From Ciona intestinalis (taxonomy: Eukaryota > Chordata > Ascidiacea > Phlebobranchia > Cionidae): a stretch of 64,000 bases of DNA. The notes beneath the pieces are model-generated. The model saw nothing but the letters and a program-made list of their open reading frames with translations. It made no database searches and was not told the origin of the DNA. The stretch lies in NCBI RefSeq assembly GCF_000224145.3, contig NC_020179.2, positions 2,809,743 through 2,873,742 on the forward strand, written 5' to 3'. This document shows, piece after piece, positions 1-13,694 of the stretch. Position numbers and translations under genes: made by a program. Every line of letters begins with the position of its first letter. The first letter of the stretch is position 1.

Positions 1-83
1 ATGTTGTTGTGTACGCAGTCTATGAACCAATTACCAAGTTGGAAACCTTTCAAAAGTATTTTGAAATGTAAACTCACAATGTA

Positions 84-284
84 TTGCACTGACCAATTGT
101 AGTACTTTACCAGACATTGAATAACTCGTTGCCAAAAAGCAAGCGCATCCGTCGCATAAATATAACTGATGTAATTAGTTGTTTTCGCTTTTTAATAAAT
201 GAGCGGCATATTTCATATTGGGGGTAAATATGATAAGCATCTTTGTTAAAAAAGTAAAGCATACAAAAAGTTTAAGAACCACTG
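84..284. mobile_element. hAT-type non-autonomous element fragment, copy 1
   Basis: Shares the phrases ACTCGTTGCCAA, GCGCATCCGT, AACTGATGTAATTA and AAAGCATACAAAAA with 4005-4175. It ends in TTTAAGAACCACTG, the reverse complement of a typical hAT terminus (CAGTGGTTCTTAAA). The left end is not recognisable. Confidence 0.5.
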
Positions 285-325
285 ATTTAAATAAATAATC
301 AAAAACAATCCCTATTTTTGTTCAG

Positions 326-1637
326 CTTTTGTTGACTCTGGTGCTCAAATGACAATCATGAGTTCGGACTGTGCAAAAAGATGCAACATAATGCGATTAG
401 TTGATACCAGATGGGAGGGGGTGGCTAAGGGGGTTGGAACGCAGAAAATCCTCGGCAGGATTCATCTGGCACAGATACAAATCGAAGATGTTTATCTGCA
501 ATGTTCGTTCTCTGTTTTAGAAGACCAACCTATGGATGTTTTGCTTGGTTTGGACATGCTGAGAAGGTGGGGGTATCTTATTTAATATATTGTAGGGTAG
601 GGGAAGTTCGGACAGCTTTTCATTCTATTTTTTCGTCCCATTTGGTAGTAAACAAAGAACATTCCAAGAATTATAAAACCGCAAATCCATAGACCGTTGT
701 TAAATACACAATCCGGATATTTTGATATCATGAGCTAGAGGTGTCCCATCTTTCCCCACTCTACAATAAAAGCAGCAGAATGCTTATTTCTTCGATCCCT
801 GGAGATTTCTTTCAGAAACAATACAATATAAATTTATTTGAAAAACTTGCAGATTAGCATTGAGAAATTGTTGTCTTTTACAGAGTAAAAATTTGAAATT
901 CGTTTCTTTAGGCACCTTTGTGTAATTGACCTGCGAGAAAATAGTCTTATTATCGGAACATCGCAAACAAGGACAAAGTTTCTCGCAGAGAGAGATCTCC
1001 CAGTTCATGGCAGACTTCACAATCCAAATGCAACACCAGAAACACAGAAAGAAGAGGAAGCTATTAACAAAGCATTGCTGGTATATTATGTGCTCACTTA
1101 GCACCTAAAATAACCACTTCTTGCAAGCAGTATATTGGTTATCTATAACCTTTTTAAAATCAATTCCATAATGCTTGCAATAATCCATTAATATAGCATT
1201 GCTGATTAAACATGTTTATTTGGCACTTAAAACATCCGCTTCTTGAGCAGTGTAAATAAAACTATGTACACAAACTATGTAACTTCTTATGATTAAACAT
1301 TAGAACAATTTAAACTTATTCTATCAAACTTTAAAAAAAACTCAAACCTTTAAAACAATTTTTTCAGGAGTCTGTTAACGATGCAAAGCAGAATCAAGAA
1401 TCTGAAAAGAAAGCCCAAGCAGAGGGAGTTAGCAACACGAAGATTGCTAAAATGGACGTAGCTGAACAGCCCACCACTTCCAGCAAACCTACAAAACCTG
1501 CAGAATTTTACGCCAACATACGAAAGTTGGTGGATATGGGATTTAATGAGTTAGAGGCAGAAGCAGAACTGAATGCAAGTGGTGGAGATTTACAGAAAGC
1601 TGTTGCAACTATGTTGTCAAGGAACACACAGAATTAA
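326..1637 (+). CDS. DDI1: DDI1/DDI2-like aspartic protease, 3' part with UBA domain
   Basis: Three exons: 326-566, 912-1080 and 1368-1637 (stop 1635-1637); earlier exons lie left of the window. Exon 1 opens with [12 protein letters not shown], the catalytic DSG motif of the retropepsin-like domain, followed by [23 protein letters not shown] and the second-strand motif [11 protein letters not shown]. All are highly conserved in the DDI family of host proteasome shuttle proteases, so this is a cellular gene and not a retroelement. The frame crosses the first junction cleanly (AG|G gives R-H-L-C-V-I-D-L). The last exon encodes a C-terminal UBA domain ([18 protein letters not shown]) that binds ubiquitin. 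The family cleaves or delivers ubiquitylated substrates at the proteasome, for example activation of NRF1. Mammalian DDI proteins have lost the UBA; this one keeps it. The identification is very secure and only the 5' end is missing. Confidence 0.95.
1095..1310. repeat. Repeat module shared with the LRR-gene intron (copy A)
   Basis: AT-rich intronic sequence with the phrases CTTGCAAGCAGTATATTGGTTA, AATATAGCATTGCTGATTAAAC and a closing block around ACTATGTAACTTCTTATGAT. The same phrases, in the same order, recur at 2515-3110. In this intron the module runs almost up to the acceptor of the last DDI exon. Confidence 0.6.
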
Positions 1638-1871
1638 ATACAGCAATAGGCAGATGCTTAGCAGGGGTGCATTTCGGTAACAATTTTTAATGTTTACTAT
1701 TTTAACACCTATTCCATTTCGTGGTGCAATGTAAAATGAAGCAGGGTCATATTTTTTACAAGAAAAGGTATTGGAACTGTCATTTACCTTATTTGTTGAC
1801 CGTTTGGAACACATATGTTCTGCTTTCGTGAATACAGTTATGTGCACAGCAAGAATAGTTTGCATTGAATT

Positions 1872-1877
1872 AATAAA
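1872..1877 (+). terminator. Poly(A) signal of the DDI-like gene
   Basis: AATAAA about 235 bases after the stop codon of the DDI-like gene, before the convergent 3' end of the LRR gene. It is a canonical hexamer in the expected place; the cleavage site itself was not determined. Confidence 0.65.
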
Positions 1878-2188
1878 ATGTCGTACTTTTATCAATGGTT
1901 TTGTTTCAATAGCAATTAAATAGATCTTGTCCCAGTTTTAATGAAAGTACTCAATGATTGGGAGTCATGGACACAATCAAGGACAGAGTCAAGCTGGTAG
2001 CTTGAAGATGTACATAAAAGCCCTCTTGGCCCTGGGTGTTTGGGTTCTCGATTGAGGTCGTTAATGGAGTTCTCTTAAATCTGGAGTCCTTAACGAAGAC
2101 CTCACCCATAGAGAATACAATCTTCTGCAAAAATTACTAAAAAACGAATTAAAAATCACCACTCTCTCAAGCTTGTTTTTATACAAGT

Positions 2189-2194
2189 TTTATT
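2189..2194 (-). terminator. Poly(A) signal of the LRR gene
   Basis: AATAAA on the minus strand about 100 bases past the stop of the LRR gene. The two convergent poly(A) hexamers (this one and 1872) are about 310 bases apart. Confidence 0.55.
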
Positions 2195-2290
2195 AAGAAA
2201 TTAACTTTACACGATCTTATAGAAAAAAACTTCAAGCAAGTAGTAAATTATTCAGCTGTTATCGCGATATTCGTTAAAAAATAAACAACT

Positions 2291-5200
2291 TTAAAATTCC
2301 TCATCATAACCATTGTCATTCCTTGCTTTTGCGTATTGTAATAAGTCACCATATCTTCGTCGAAAAGTGCATTTCCACGCAATAATTCCCATCAGCAATG
2401 TAAAGATAAAAGTCAATACAATTGCAAGTATAATCTGGCCAGTAGGGTTTGGGCAAGCTTTACAAATGGAACCTATTACAATTTAACTAAAGGTTAGGAA
2501 TATGCTTGTTTAGCCATTAAAATAATTACTTCTTGCAAGCAGTATATTGGTCATAATCTTTATAAAAAAAAAAATTTAATTATTGGGAATATTAATATTG
2601 AGAATCATGTTTAAAATGACTCATCAATAGTGTATTGCTAATTGAACGTGTTCATTTAGCGCTTCAAAATACACATTTTGTAAGCAAATATTGGTTATAA
2701 CCTTTAAAAAAATCGTTTAATTATTAGGAATACTGTATCCTTTTTAGTTAGTTAATTGATTCATTAATATAGCATTGACAATTGCACATGTTTATTTAGC
2801 ATTTAAAAGTACAATTTTTGCAAGCAGTATATTCTATGTTATACCCTTTGAAAAAATCTTTCAATTATTGGAAATATTGTATTCAGTTTAGTTACTTTAA
2901 GTAGAGTGATTGAAATGATTTAATAATATAGCATTACTAATTGAATTTGTTCATTTAGCAAATAAAGCATATAATAGTGATTAAAATGATTTATTAATAT
3001 AGCATTGCTAATTGAAGGTGTTAATTTAGCACTTCAAAACATACCCTTTTTTGTAAGCAGTGTAATTAAAAACATCCACAAATGATGTAACTTTTTAAGA
3101 TCAAAGATTAGAAATAATAAAACTTATTCAATTAAATAACAAACCTATTACTACGTCAGAGTCCCCGTTCTGACACACAAAGTCTTCTGGATTTAATTGG
3201 TCCGAAACTTGCTCGTGCATTCTTGTTGGTGTTTTACATTTGAATCTTATATCCGCCATTGGATCTAAAGCTTCCATCTATAATATTAAGTGATTTAGGA
3301 AATGTTCTGTATTTTTAATCAAGCACAGTATTAAAAGTGTATGGTTTATGGGATTTTTTTACTGAACAGTATACACTGTTAAACACCAATAAACAGTTAC
3401 TAATCTTATACTTAACAGGGTTCAAAGCTACATATATTTGGACAACCCATTAGTGACCACTGGGTTGGAGCAGTTGCCGCTAAGTGTCTTTCCCAAGGAC
3501 ACTGGTGACAGCGACGAGCCCTGACCCAATTACCTCTGGGTTAGAGTCAGTTGCGCAAACCAACTGTGCTACGGCACACCTTATGCAGCGAAGCAAAATA
3601 TTTCATCACATATTCAGCAATATATTTATATATATATATATCATTTTTTAATTTAGGACATATATATGTAAAAATATCTTTTTAACATAGTTAAACAAAT
3701 TTTACCTTTTCAATCCATATTTTCAAATCCTTCATCTTACAATCACACATGAACTGATTCTCCCATAATTCAATATTAAGTCGTTCTTTGCTGATATTGC
3801 TGAACACAGAGCCGGGCAAAGTCTTCAAATTATTTTCCGATAAATCAATCATCCTCAGTGAAGTGGCACCACTGGCAACAGCCATAACAACATTATATAT
3901 CTACTATTCTGCCACTACTTCATCTAAATCAGCATTCCTTATACTGGGTATTTAGAGGGTAAATAAGCTACCAATTAAAATCCACATCATTCAACGACAC
4001 AGAAAAATTGTGCCAATTTTAATACTTTGTCAAACATTGAACAACTCGTTGCCAACAAGCTAGCGCATCCGTTGCGTTTAATAGAACTGATGTAATTAAA
4101 AAACTGATGTAACTAGTTAATCTGATAAGCAACTTGAAGGGTAAAGCATACAAAAAAGGTTAGAAACCACTGGTCTAAATTGTATGTTACTTACTTATTT
4201 TCTACTTTTCTGTCATTACATTTTTTACTTTTTCATTACATTGTAAATGTAACTTCTGCCACTACTTGACCTAAATTAAAAGCTTTCCTTTCGTTTCTTT
4301 AATAAAAAAACTTCAGTTGTCGAGATTCTTATTTTTTCGCCCTTTTGAAGTGAATTTAAAACTAATTAACAAACACAGTATTATACACTAATCAACTGTT
4401 CCTTACTTTTTATAAACCAGATTTAGAACAGAATGTTAACATCAGAATAAGACAAATTAATAATAAAGCACACAGGATATAGTAGTAGAATGATACTTAC
4501 TTGAATGCATTAGCTTGAATATTTGCGATTCTATTATTTTCAAGAATGAGCCATTTGAGTTTTGTAAGTTTGGAAAATGTTTTATTCCTAATTGTAGTTA
4601 TGTAGTTGTCACTCATATCAACATATGTTAAGTTTTTCTGATGAAAAAAATGATGTACATTAATTTAAGATAACATAATTAAGAAAACTCATTAAAATTG
4701 ACACAATATTGGTGTCTACATCATAATAGTCGGTTGAATGACTAATTTAGACAATCTATGCAAAACCCTACGTAAAACAGTAGGTAGAATAGATTATGTA
4801 CCGTTTGCTGTGCTCCTGTCTTTTAATGTAAAGAACAAGAATGAATGAATGTAACTTATTTATCCTCGCATAGCGGGGCAATGACAATCGTTATAACTTG
4901 GATGTTATGTTTCATACACCATGTGCCCGCTTACAATATACCAGTGAACTTTGTAGGTAATAATTTTGCCGTTAAGTGTCTTGCCCTTTTCTCTTTTAAA
5001 TGTGTGGGTGACAATTTAGAAAGACTATAAAGAGCCACTAGGTTGAAGCAAACATATCCTAATGGAGTACCTGTAATAGCAGCTGAGATGGAATCTTTGT
5101 TAATGAAACATTTCTTAAAGCCAAACTTCGCAAGCTTAATGTGCCCAACCAATTACTTTGGAAAGATTTGATTGGGTTTGGTCCGATGTAAAGACGAATT

Positions 5201-8200
5201 AATTTTCTGTTGATGAAAAACAACAAGGATGTTAAACATTAGATAGGCATAGGCATACCAGGGGACCGGCACTTTTTGTCATAGGGTCTGACATCATTAG
5301 GGCTTTGAATGAATGAATGAATGTAACTTACTTTATTCTCGCGTGGCCGGAAAACGACAGTCGTTATAACACGGGTTTAACACCTCGTGCCAGCTTACGG
5401 GTTACCATGTATGTACTTNNNNNNNNNNNNNNNNNNNNNNNNNNNNNNNNNNNNNNNNNNNNNNNNNNNNNNNNNNNNNNNNNNNNNNNNNNNNNNNNNN
5501 NNNNNNNNNNNNGACACCCATTAGTGACCACTGGGTTGGAGCAATTGCCGTTAAGTGTCTTGCCCAAAGACACATATGCCCACAATGGTAGCAGCGACGA
5601 GCCTATGAACCCATTGGCCTTAATTAGAATGCTGTAAAATTTGCAATGCTGCTTAAATAAAATCAGTTGCCAGCATGTAATACGACTTAAGACCCTTAAT
5701 AATAGTTGCACAGCTATTTTATATCAAAACCAATCAAGCATATTTAACATTGGTACAGTGGGGAGGTAAGATGGGACACCTTTTAATGCTATTTTCTCGT
5801 CCCATTTGGTAGTAAAAAAGGAACATTAAAAAAAAAATTATAAAATTTTACAACTCCCATAGACCAATTGTGATTGTTTAAAACCTGATCAGGATATTGG
5901 GATATTATCTGCCGTCTCATCTTTCCCCATCCTACTATATATAACTATAGGCATTTTTAAATGCAGAGGAAATAGGGATAGTTACACATCTTTCTATAAA
6001 ACAAGTTTAACTTAATGGTTCATTTTACTGATACATGCAGAGCAAAAAACTCTACAAGAGTAGAGACCTGCCACCCTAGATTTGGTGCCTATGAACACAA
6101 TAATACCTGTTGTACTTGAACAAGTCGTTTGGTATCTTGGTAATATTATTATGCTGTAACGTCAGCACTTCAAGGTTGGGGAAAGATTTTAAATGAGTCT
6201 TGGACAACCCGCTGATGTTGTTTAACCGTAAGTTTAGGAAAGTTAGTTTTGGCATCATAGCAGGAGAAGTTCGAATTGTCATGATCATGTTTTCTGTATA
6301 AAATATAAAAATGTTAAATTGACCAACAATAATAAATTTTAGCACTCTAGGTTTAGAGACCACCCTTATTTTCTTCCAACTAAATGTAAATATATATATA
6401 TGTTTTTAACTGAATCTGTAAGGATGTTTTAACACCTGTTGTTTTGTCGCTATATACTGTCTTTTAGTTTCAAATATTTCTAACTCTTCACTACCATAAT
6501 CGAACAGACAAATAAAGTTATTATTATTATTATATTACTTTCTTTCGCCAATTAATTTACCAATTACATGAAAGGCACATTAAAATACTGGCGCCACGAC
6601 AAAGTGGTTAGCACGCCTGCCTGCAACCCAGAGGTGATGGGTTCAAGGCCCGTTGCTGGTACTATTGTGAGTGTATGTGTCCTTGGGCAAGACACATAAC
6701 GACAATTGCTCCAACCCAGTAGTCACTAATGGGTTGTTCAAATTAACAGCCATGCATAAAAAAATAAAAAATTATGAACACCCGTGTTATATTGACTGTC
6801 GTTTTCTGGCCACGCTTGGATAAAGTAAGTTACACATTCACATTCATTTATTTAAAATGTCACCATTATTTAAGTAAACCACCCACAAAAATCTTACTTT
6901 TTAGGTCAAGCTTTTCCAAATCAGGAAATTGGGAAATTTCCCCGACATCTAACAACTTTAAGTGGTTCCCACTCAAAGTTAGAGTTTTAACATCTTTTCT
7001 GATTCCTAATGGGATTCTATCCAAGTTGGCAGTGTTGCAATTAACCATTGGATATGATTTGCTCATCCAATGCATCCTGGTAAAGGTAGTGGGGTAAGTT
7101 TCAAGACATTTAACAGCAATTGCCCCAACCCAGTGGTCACTACTGGGTTGTTCAAATTATCAGCCATACATAAAAAAACCCTTCCCCCAAAAACAATCAC
7201 ACACAAATTAACATACATGGTAAAATAGGGGATCTTACCTCAGACTCCCCTAACATTATGTCTATGCCATAATTTTTCTCATACACTCACGAGAAACTTT
7301 TCATACACTCACAACTTTGTTCGAATACGCAACTCACCAGCCTTCATCATTGCTATGCGAATTCGGAGGCGAATGATAAAGTATTCCATTTTCATCATAA
7401 CATGAACACATAGAAGGACATGCTACATCAATATCGGGTAAATGTGTGCTGGCTGTTGATGTTGTTAACAATGTTGAACTTGGTCGACCTATTGGCTGAG
7501 GCTGATTACAATCTGAAATAAAACAGCTTTATAACTAATATGAATTTGATTTTATTGCCTTGTTGAATGTACAAAAGTCAATGAATGCTATATACAGTTA
7601 AAGCTTAGTCCTACAGACAGTACATAGCGCGCCTGTCTCCCTGTTTCTAACCGAGAGGTAATTGGTTCAAGGCTCTTCGCTGCTGCCATTGTGGTTTGTG
7701 GGCGTATGTGTCCTTGGGCAAGACACTTAACGGAAATTGCTCAACCCAGTGTTAACTAATGAGTTGTACAAATTATCAGACATTCGTAAAGTAAAGAATG
7801 AAATTCCCCCCAAAATAATCACTCACAAAGTAACATACTTGACAACTCCTAAGCTGGCACGAGGTGTATGAAACAAAACACCAGTGTTTAACAACTGTCG
7901 TTTCCCGGGTATGTAAGCATAATGCAAGAAATTACAAGAGTGAGCTATACCCTACATCTCAGGTCCACATAGTATGTAATTGTGTAACAGACTCCTACCT
8001 TCCCAAATAACATCAGATGATCTACAAGTGAAATCATCCAGTGTCAACTGGGATGGTTTCTTTCCATGGTTTCTTGCTGGTTGGTAACATTTGTAGCGAA
8101 TGTCGGTCGCCAAATTTTGAGCCCCTACCTAAATTTTTTGCACATAGATTACTACAATGTTTCGGAGATTAAGTTCTGCGAGCCAAGAATCACGACTTGG

Positions 8201-11200
8201 TCGGGACCTTTAAGTTAGAACATGGAGAACGAAGTACTATCGCAAATATGTCACTTTCGAACATGATACAAGGGTGTTGGGGTAATGAGCCAAATCTGGC
8301 CTAAATTCCAGATCCTCAAGGACCTCACCCATAGTATACAAAATAAAAAACACTACAGTGATTAACCCCTAAAGGATCTATGGTGGTAAACTGGTAAATT
8401 ATTGCTAACAAAAATCAATGGCAAACCTGTGGTGACAAACCCAACTGCTATTTTCTGCACCTAAACAATGAAATTACATTTGTTTCTATAGAAATGTATG
8501 TCTAACTATATATAGAAATGTATGTCTAAGCACCAGAACCTAATGCAAATAGAGTTGATTCATATGAAAAAAGACTTTACTGATTTATGCACTGCAAAAA
8601 ATTCCAAGCTATGTCTGAAAAACGTTAACTTGTTTTTCAATTAACAACTGTTGGGTTGTCGCTATAGATTAGCTTTTCATTTAAAATATTTTTAAATCAT
8701 CTCTATCGTTATCGAAGAGACAAATAAAGTTATTATTACTAATATTTATGCCTGTCTTGCTGTCTTCCCTGTCACCCCAGATTTATCACTCTTACTTTAC
8801 CTCATCTGTCCAGCTTTTAAACCAAGCAGTGTTACAGTCGCATCCAAGAGGGTTCTCCAGTAAGTTCAAAACAAGATTTTCACCTTTCATATCCTTGAAT
8901 GTTCCCTTATCAAGGGTTTGGATTCGGTTATCAGATAGATCAATGTCTCGAAGTTTTACCGCACCTGTGAGTAGGAGTAATATTATTATTTGTCTCTTCG
9001 ATCACGATAGCGAAGATTTAGAAAGACTTTAATGAAAAGACATAGTGATAGAACAACAGTTGTCAAGTCTGGTGTTAAAGTTTATTTTATCGCTCAAACA
9101 ATTTTCTGATTAAAACTTATAGTAGTTTAGTTATCTTTGCAGGTAGGAGCAGTGTCAGTTGTTATAACATGAGTGTTTTGTTTCATATACACACGTACAG
9201 ATTAGAAGTTGTATGTAACTTTGCCATTTTTTTGGTAATAGTTTTTTTTGGGGGGAGGGGGAAAGATTGGGGTGGCAACAGTCAGACTCGAACCCGTTAT
9301 TACCTTAACCAATTTGCTTTTGCATTGGACTGGAACTGAAATGCAACTGCTATATAAAAAAAATATAAAAAAACTGCTGTAAAAGTTGAATAAAACCTTT
9401 AGACCATGAAGCTTAAATGTTAAAACAAAATCTTAAAATAGACTTTATTACCTTTAAATGCATCTTTGTCAATGTATTCGATTTCATTATTGGCGAGATA
9501 TATTGTATGAAGTTGAGTCAGTTTAAGAGAAGTGCTTGCATTGATTCTGCGTATCTTATTGCTTGCTAGATTCGTCCACATTAGATCTTAAACAAGAGAA
9601 TTAGATCAGTTATTAGAATAAATATACAATACAGAATACACTACTACACTAGTAATTTGAGACTTTTTAAGTAACACAATCATAACCTGATAAGATGCTA
9701 GACAACTATATATATTTTGCTGCCATCCATATTATACCTTTGATTACCCAGATTTTTTGGCATTATTTGACATTATGTTTCAATGTCCTATACAGGTTGT
9801 CTTCATCAGGGTGAATGACAATCCACAAGGCAAAATTCTGGTATTGTAAATGGGAGCAGTCGCATGCCCTTTTGGATTTTTCCTGCTTTACCATGCTATC
9901 TATAGTATTTTGCAGCGTTGACTGTTGTGTGTCACTAACTCTAATGGAAAATGCAGGTTCACAAAATATTTGCCAAAAGTTATTTTAGAAAACAAATGCT
10001 AATAACTGTTTGCGAAAAATGTATGACTGTTAATAACGCCTTAGCAAAGCGCACAATAAATTATTCTGTGCTACAACAACCAAAATATACAACTCTGTAT
10101 ACAAAATGAGAATAGAACTTAACTGACTTGTCATTTCTTTAAACTGCTCAGGTATTATACGAATGCCCATGCTGTTTAAACTTAAATACATTAGGTTCAT
10201 TCCAGTCATCCATTCTCCATTAAAATCCACTACAGGGTTTGGTCCAATGCTCAGATGCTAAAGACGGATAATGTTGATATGAATAACATTAACATTAAAA
10301 GACTAGGTGCCGTGGGCCCATGGTAAAGTGGTTAGTGCCTTTAACCCAGAGGTAATGAGTTCAAGGCTAGTCGCTGATATCATTGTGGGAGTATGTGACC
10401 TTGAGCAAGACACTTAACTGCTCCAACCCAGTAGTCACTAATGGGTTGTCTAAATTATCCGCCATACAAAAAACATGAAAAACTCTTTAAAACATTATCA
10501 CCTACAAAGTAACATACATAGTAACTAGTAAGCTGACACGAAATGTATGAAACAGTACACATTTTCCGGTCACGCAAGGATAAAGTAAGTTACATTTATT
10601 CATTAAATGATGATCCCTGAAACGATGTTACGGCATATCTATGCTGCTCTTTTCATAAACACAAACCTATGTTCCGTAGGTATTAAATGACATTCACAAA
10701 TTTCATACTTACAGTTATCTTTCCATTATATTTAAAGCATCCTGGAGCTAGTTGTATGTATCTGGTTGCTGTGTAGAATTAGAATCCTAAGGTTTGGGAA
10801 AGATTTGAGTGCTTCAGTAGGAACGACTTCAAGTCGGTTATATCTGTTAAAATAAACGTTNNNNNNNNNNNNNNNNNNNNNNNNNNNNNNNNNNNNNNNN
10901 NNNNNNNNNNNNNNNNNNNNNNNNNNNNNNNNNNNNNNNNNNNNNNNNNNNNNNNNNNNNNNNNNNNNNNNNNNNNNNNNNNNNNACTTTAAGTCAGAAC
11001 ATGGATAACGAAGTACTATCGCAAATATGTCACTTTCGAACATGATACAAGGGTGTTGGGGTAATGGGCCAAATCTGGCCTAAATTCCAGATCCTCAAGG
11101 ACCTCACCCATAGTATACAAAATAAAAAACACTACAGTGATTAACCCCTAAAGGATCTATGGTGGTAAACTGGTAAATTATTGCTAACAAAAATCAATGG

Positions 11201-13656
11201 CAAACCTGTGGTGACAAACCCAACTGCTATTTTCTGCCCCTAAACAATGAAATTAAATTTGTTTCTATAGAAATGTATGTCTAACTATATATAGAAATGT
11301 ATTTCTAAGCACCAGAACCTAATGTAAATAGAGTTGATTCATATGAAAAAAGACTTTACTGATTTATGCACTGCAAAAAATTCCAAGCTATGTCTGAAAA
11401 ACGTTAACTTGTTTTTCAATTAACAACTGTTGGGTTGTCGCTATAGATTAGCTTTTCATTTAAAATATTTTTAAATCATCTCTATCGTTATCGAAGAGAC
11501 AAATAAAGTTATTATTACTAATATTTATGCCTGTCTTGCTGTCTTCCCTGTCACCCCAGATTTATCACTCTTACTTTACCTCATCTGTCCAGCTTTTAAA
11601 CCAAGCAGTGTTACAGTCGCATCCAAGAGGGTTCTCCAGTAAGTTCAAAACAAGATTTTCACCTTTCATATCCTTGAATGTTCCCTTATCAAGGGTTTGG
11701 ATTCGGTTATCGGATAGATCAATGTCTCGAAGTTTTACCGCACCTGCAAGTAAGAGTAATATTAAATTTATTTGTCTCTTCAATTACGATAGCGAAGATT
11801 TAGAAAGACTTTAACATAGTGATAGAACAACAATTGTCAAGTAGTTTATTTTATCGCTCAAACAATTTTCTGAATAAAACTTATAGTAGTTATCTTTGCA
11901 GGTAGGAGCAGTGTCAGTTGTTATAACATGAGTGTTTTGTTTCATATACACACGTACAGATTAGAAGTTGTATGTAACTTTGCCATTTTTTTGGTAATAG
12001 TTTTTTTGGGGGGGAGGGGGAAAGATTGGGGTGGCAACAGTCAGACTCGAACCCGTTATTACCTTAACCAATTTACTTTTGCATTGGACTGGAACTGAAA
12101 TGCAACTGCTATATAAAAAAAATATAAAAAAATGCTCTTAAATCTTAAAATAGACTTTATTACCTTTAAATGCATCTTTGTCAATGTATTCGATTTCATT
12201 ATTGGCGAGATATATTGTATCGAGTTGAGTCAGTTTAAGAGAAGTGCTTGCATTGATTCTGCGTATCTTATTGCTTGCTAGATTCGTCCACATTAGATCT
12301 TAAACAAGAGAATTAGATCAGTTATTAGAATAAATATACAATACAGAATACACTACTACACTAGTAATTTGAGACTTTTTAAGTAACACAATCATAACCT
12401 GATAAGATGCTAGACAACTATATATATTTTGCTGCCATCCATATTATACCTTTGATTACCCAGATTTTTTGGCATTATTTGACATTATGTTTCAATGTCC
12501 TATACAGGTTGTCTTCATCAGGGTGAATGACAATCCACAAGGCAAAATTCTGGTATTGTAAATGGGAGCAGTCGCATGCCCTTTTGGATTTTTCCTGCTT
12601 TACCATGCTATCTATAGTATTTTGCAGCGTTGACTGTTGTGTGTCACTAACTCCAATGGAAAATGCAGGTTCACAAAATATTTGCCAAAAGTTATTTTAG
12701 AAAACAAATGCTAATAACTGTTTGCGAAAAATGTATGACTGTTAATAACGCCTTAGCAAAGCGCACAATAAATTATTCTGTGCTACAACAACCAAAATAT
12801 ACAACTTTGTATACAAAATGAGAATAGAACTTAACTGACTTGTCATTTCTTTAAACTGCTCAGGTATTATACGAATGCCCATGCTGTTTAAACTTAAATA
12901 CATTAGGTTCATTCCAGTCATCCATTCTCCATTAAAATCCACTACAGGGTTTGGTCCAATGCTCAGATGCTAAAGACGGATAATGTTGATATGAATAACA
13001 TTAACATTAAAAGACTAGGTGCCGTGGGCCCATGGTAAAGTGGTTAGTGCCTTTAACCCAGAGGTAATGAGTTCAAGGCTAGTCGCTGATATCATTGTGG
13101 GAGTATGTGACCTTGAGCAAGACACTTAACTGCTCCAACCCAGTAGTCACTAATGGGTTGTCTAAATTATCCGCCATACAAAAAACATGAAAAACTCTTT
13201 AAAACATTATCACCTACAAAGTAACATACATAGTAACTAGTAAGCTGACACGAAATGTATGAAACAGAACACATTTTCCGGTCACGCAAGGATAAAGTAA
13301 GTTACATTTATTCATTAAATAATAATACCTGAAACGATGTTACGGCATATCTATGCTGCTTTTTTCATAAACACAAACTTATGTTCTGTAGGTATTAAAT
13401 GACATTCACAAATTTCATACTTACAGTTATCTTTCCATTATATTTAAAAGCATCCGGAGCTATTGTATGTATCTGGTTGCTGTGTAGAATTAGAATCCTA
13501 AGGTTTGGGAAAGATTTGAGTGCTTCAGTAGGAACGACTTCAAGTCGGTTATATCTGTTAAAATAAACGTTTGTACAGGCAAAGGGTTTATTCATAGTGC
13601 TACTAATTAAATACCTAACTGACAAAACTTATGTCAAATGAATCGTGTATTGTATG

Positions 13657-13694
<38 letters not shown>

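Noticed and set aside
326-566. Retroviral-type aspartic protease suggesting a retroelement
   Set aside because: The sequence is the host DDI protease domain, with introns and a UBA exon. No reverse transcriptase, integrase or LTR is nearby.
2515-3110. CRISPR-like periodic repeats
   Set aside because: Units are degenerate and AT-rich with no constant repeat-spacer pattern, in a eukaryotic intron.
5317-5711. Open frames across the 94-N gap
   Set aside because: They are artefacts of N runs and SINE sequence; no real residues support them.
8449-8462. A mini-exon starting at the AG of CTAAACAATG on the minus strand
   Set aside because: Splicing it in would break the phase between exon 8964-8801 (or 11743-11580) and the LRRCT exon 8128-7999, which join perfectly without it.
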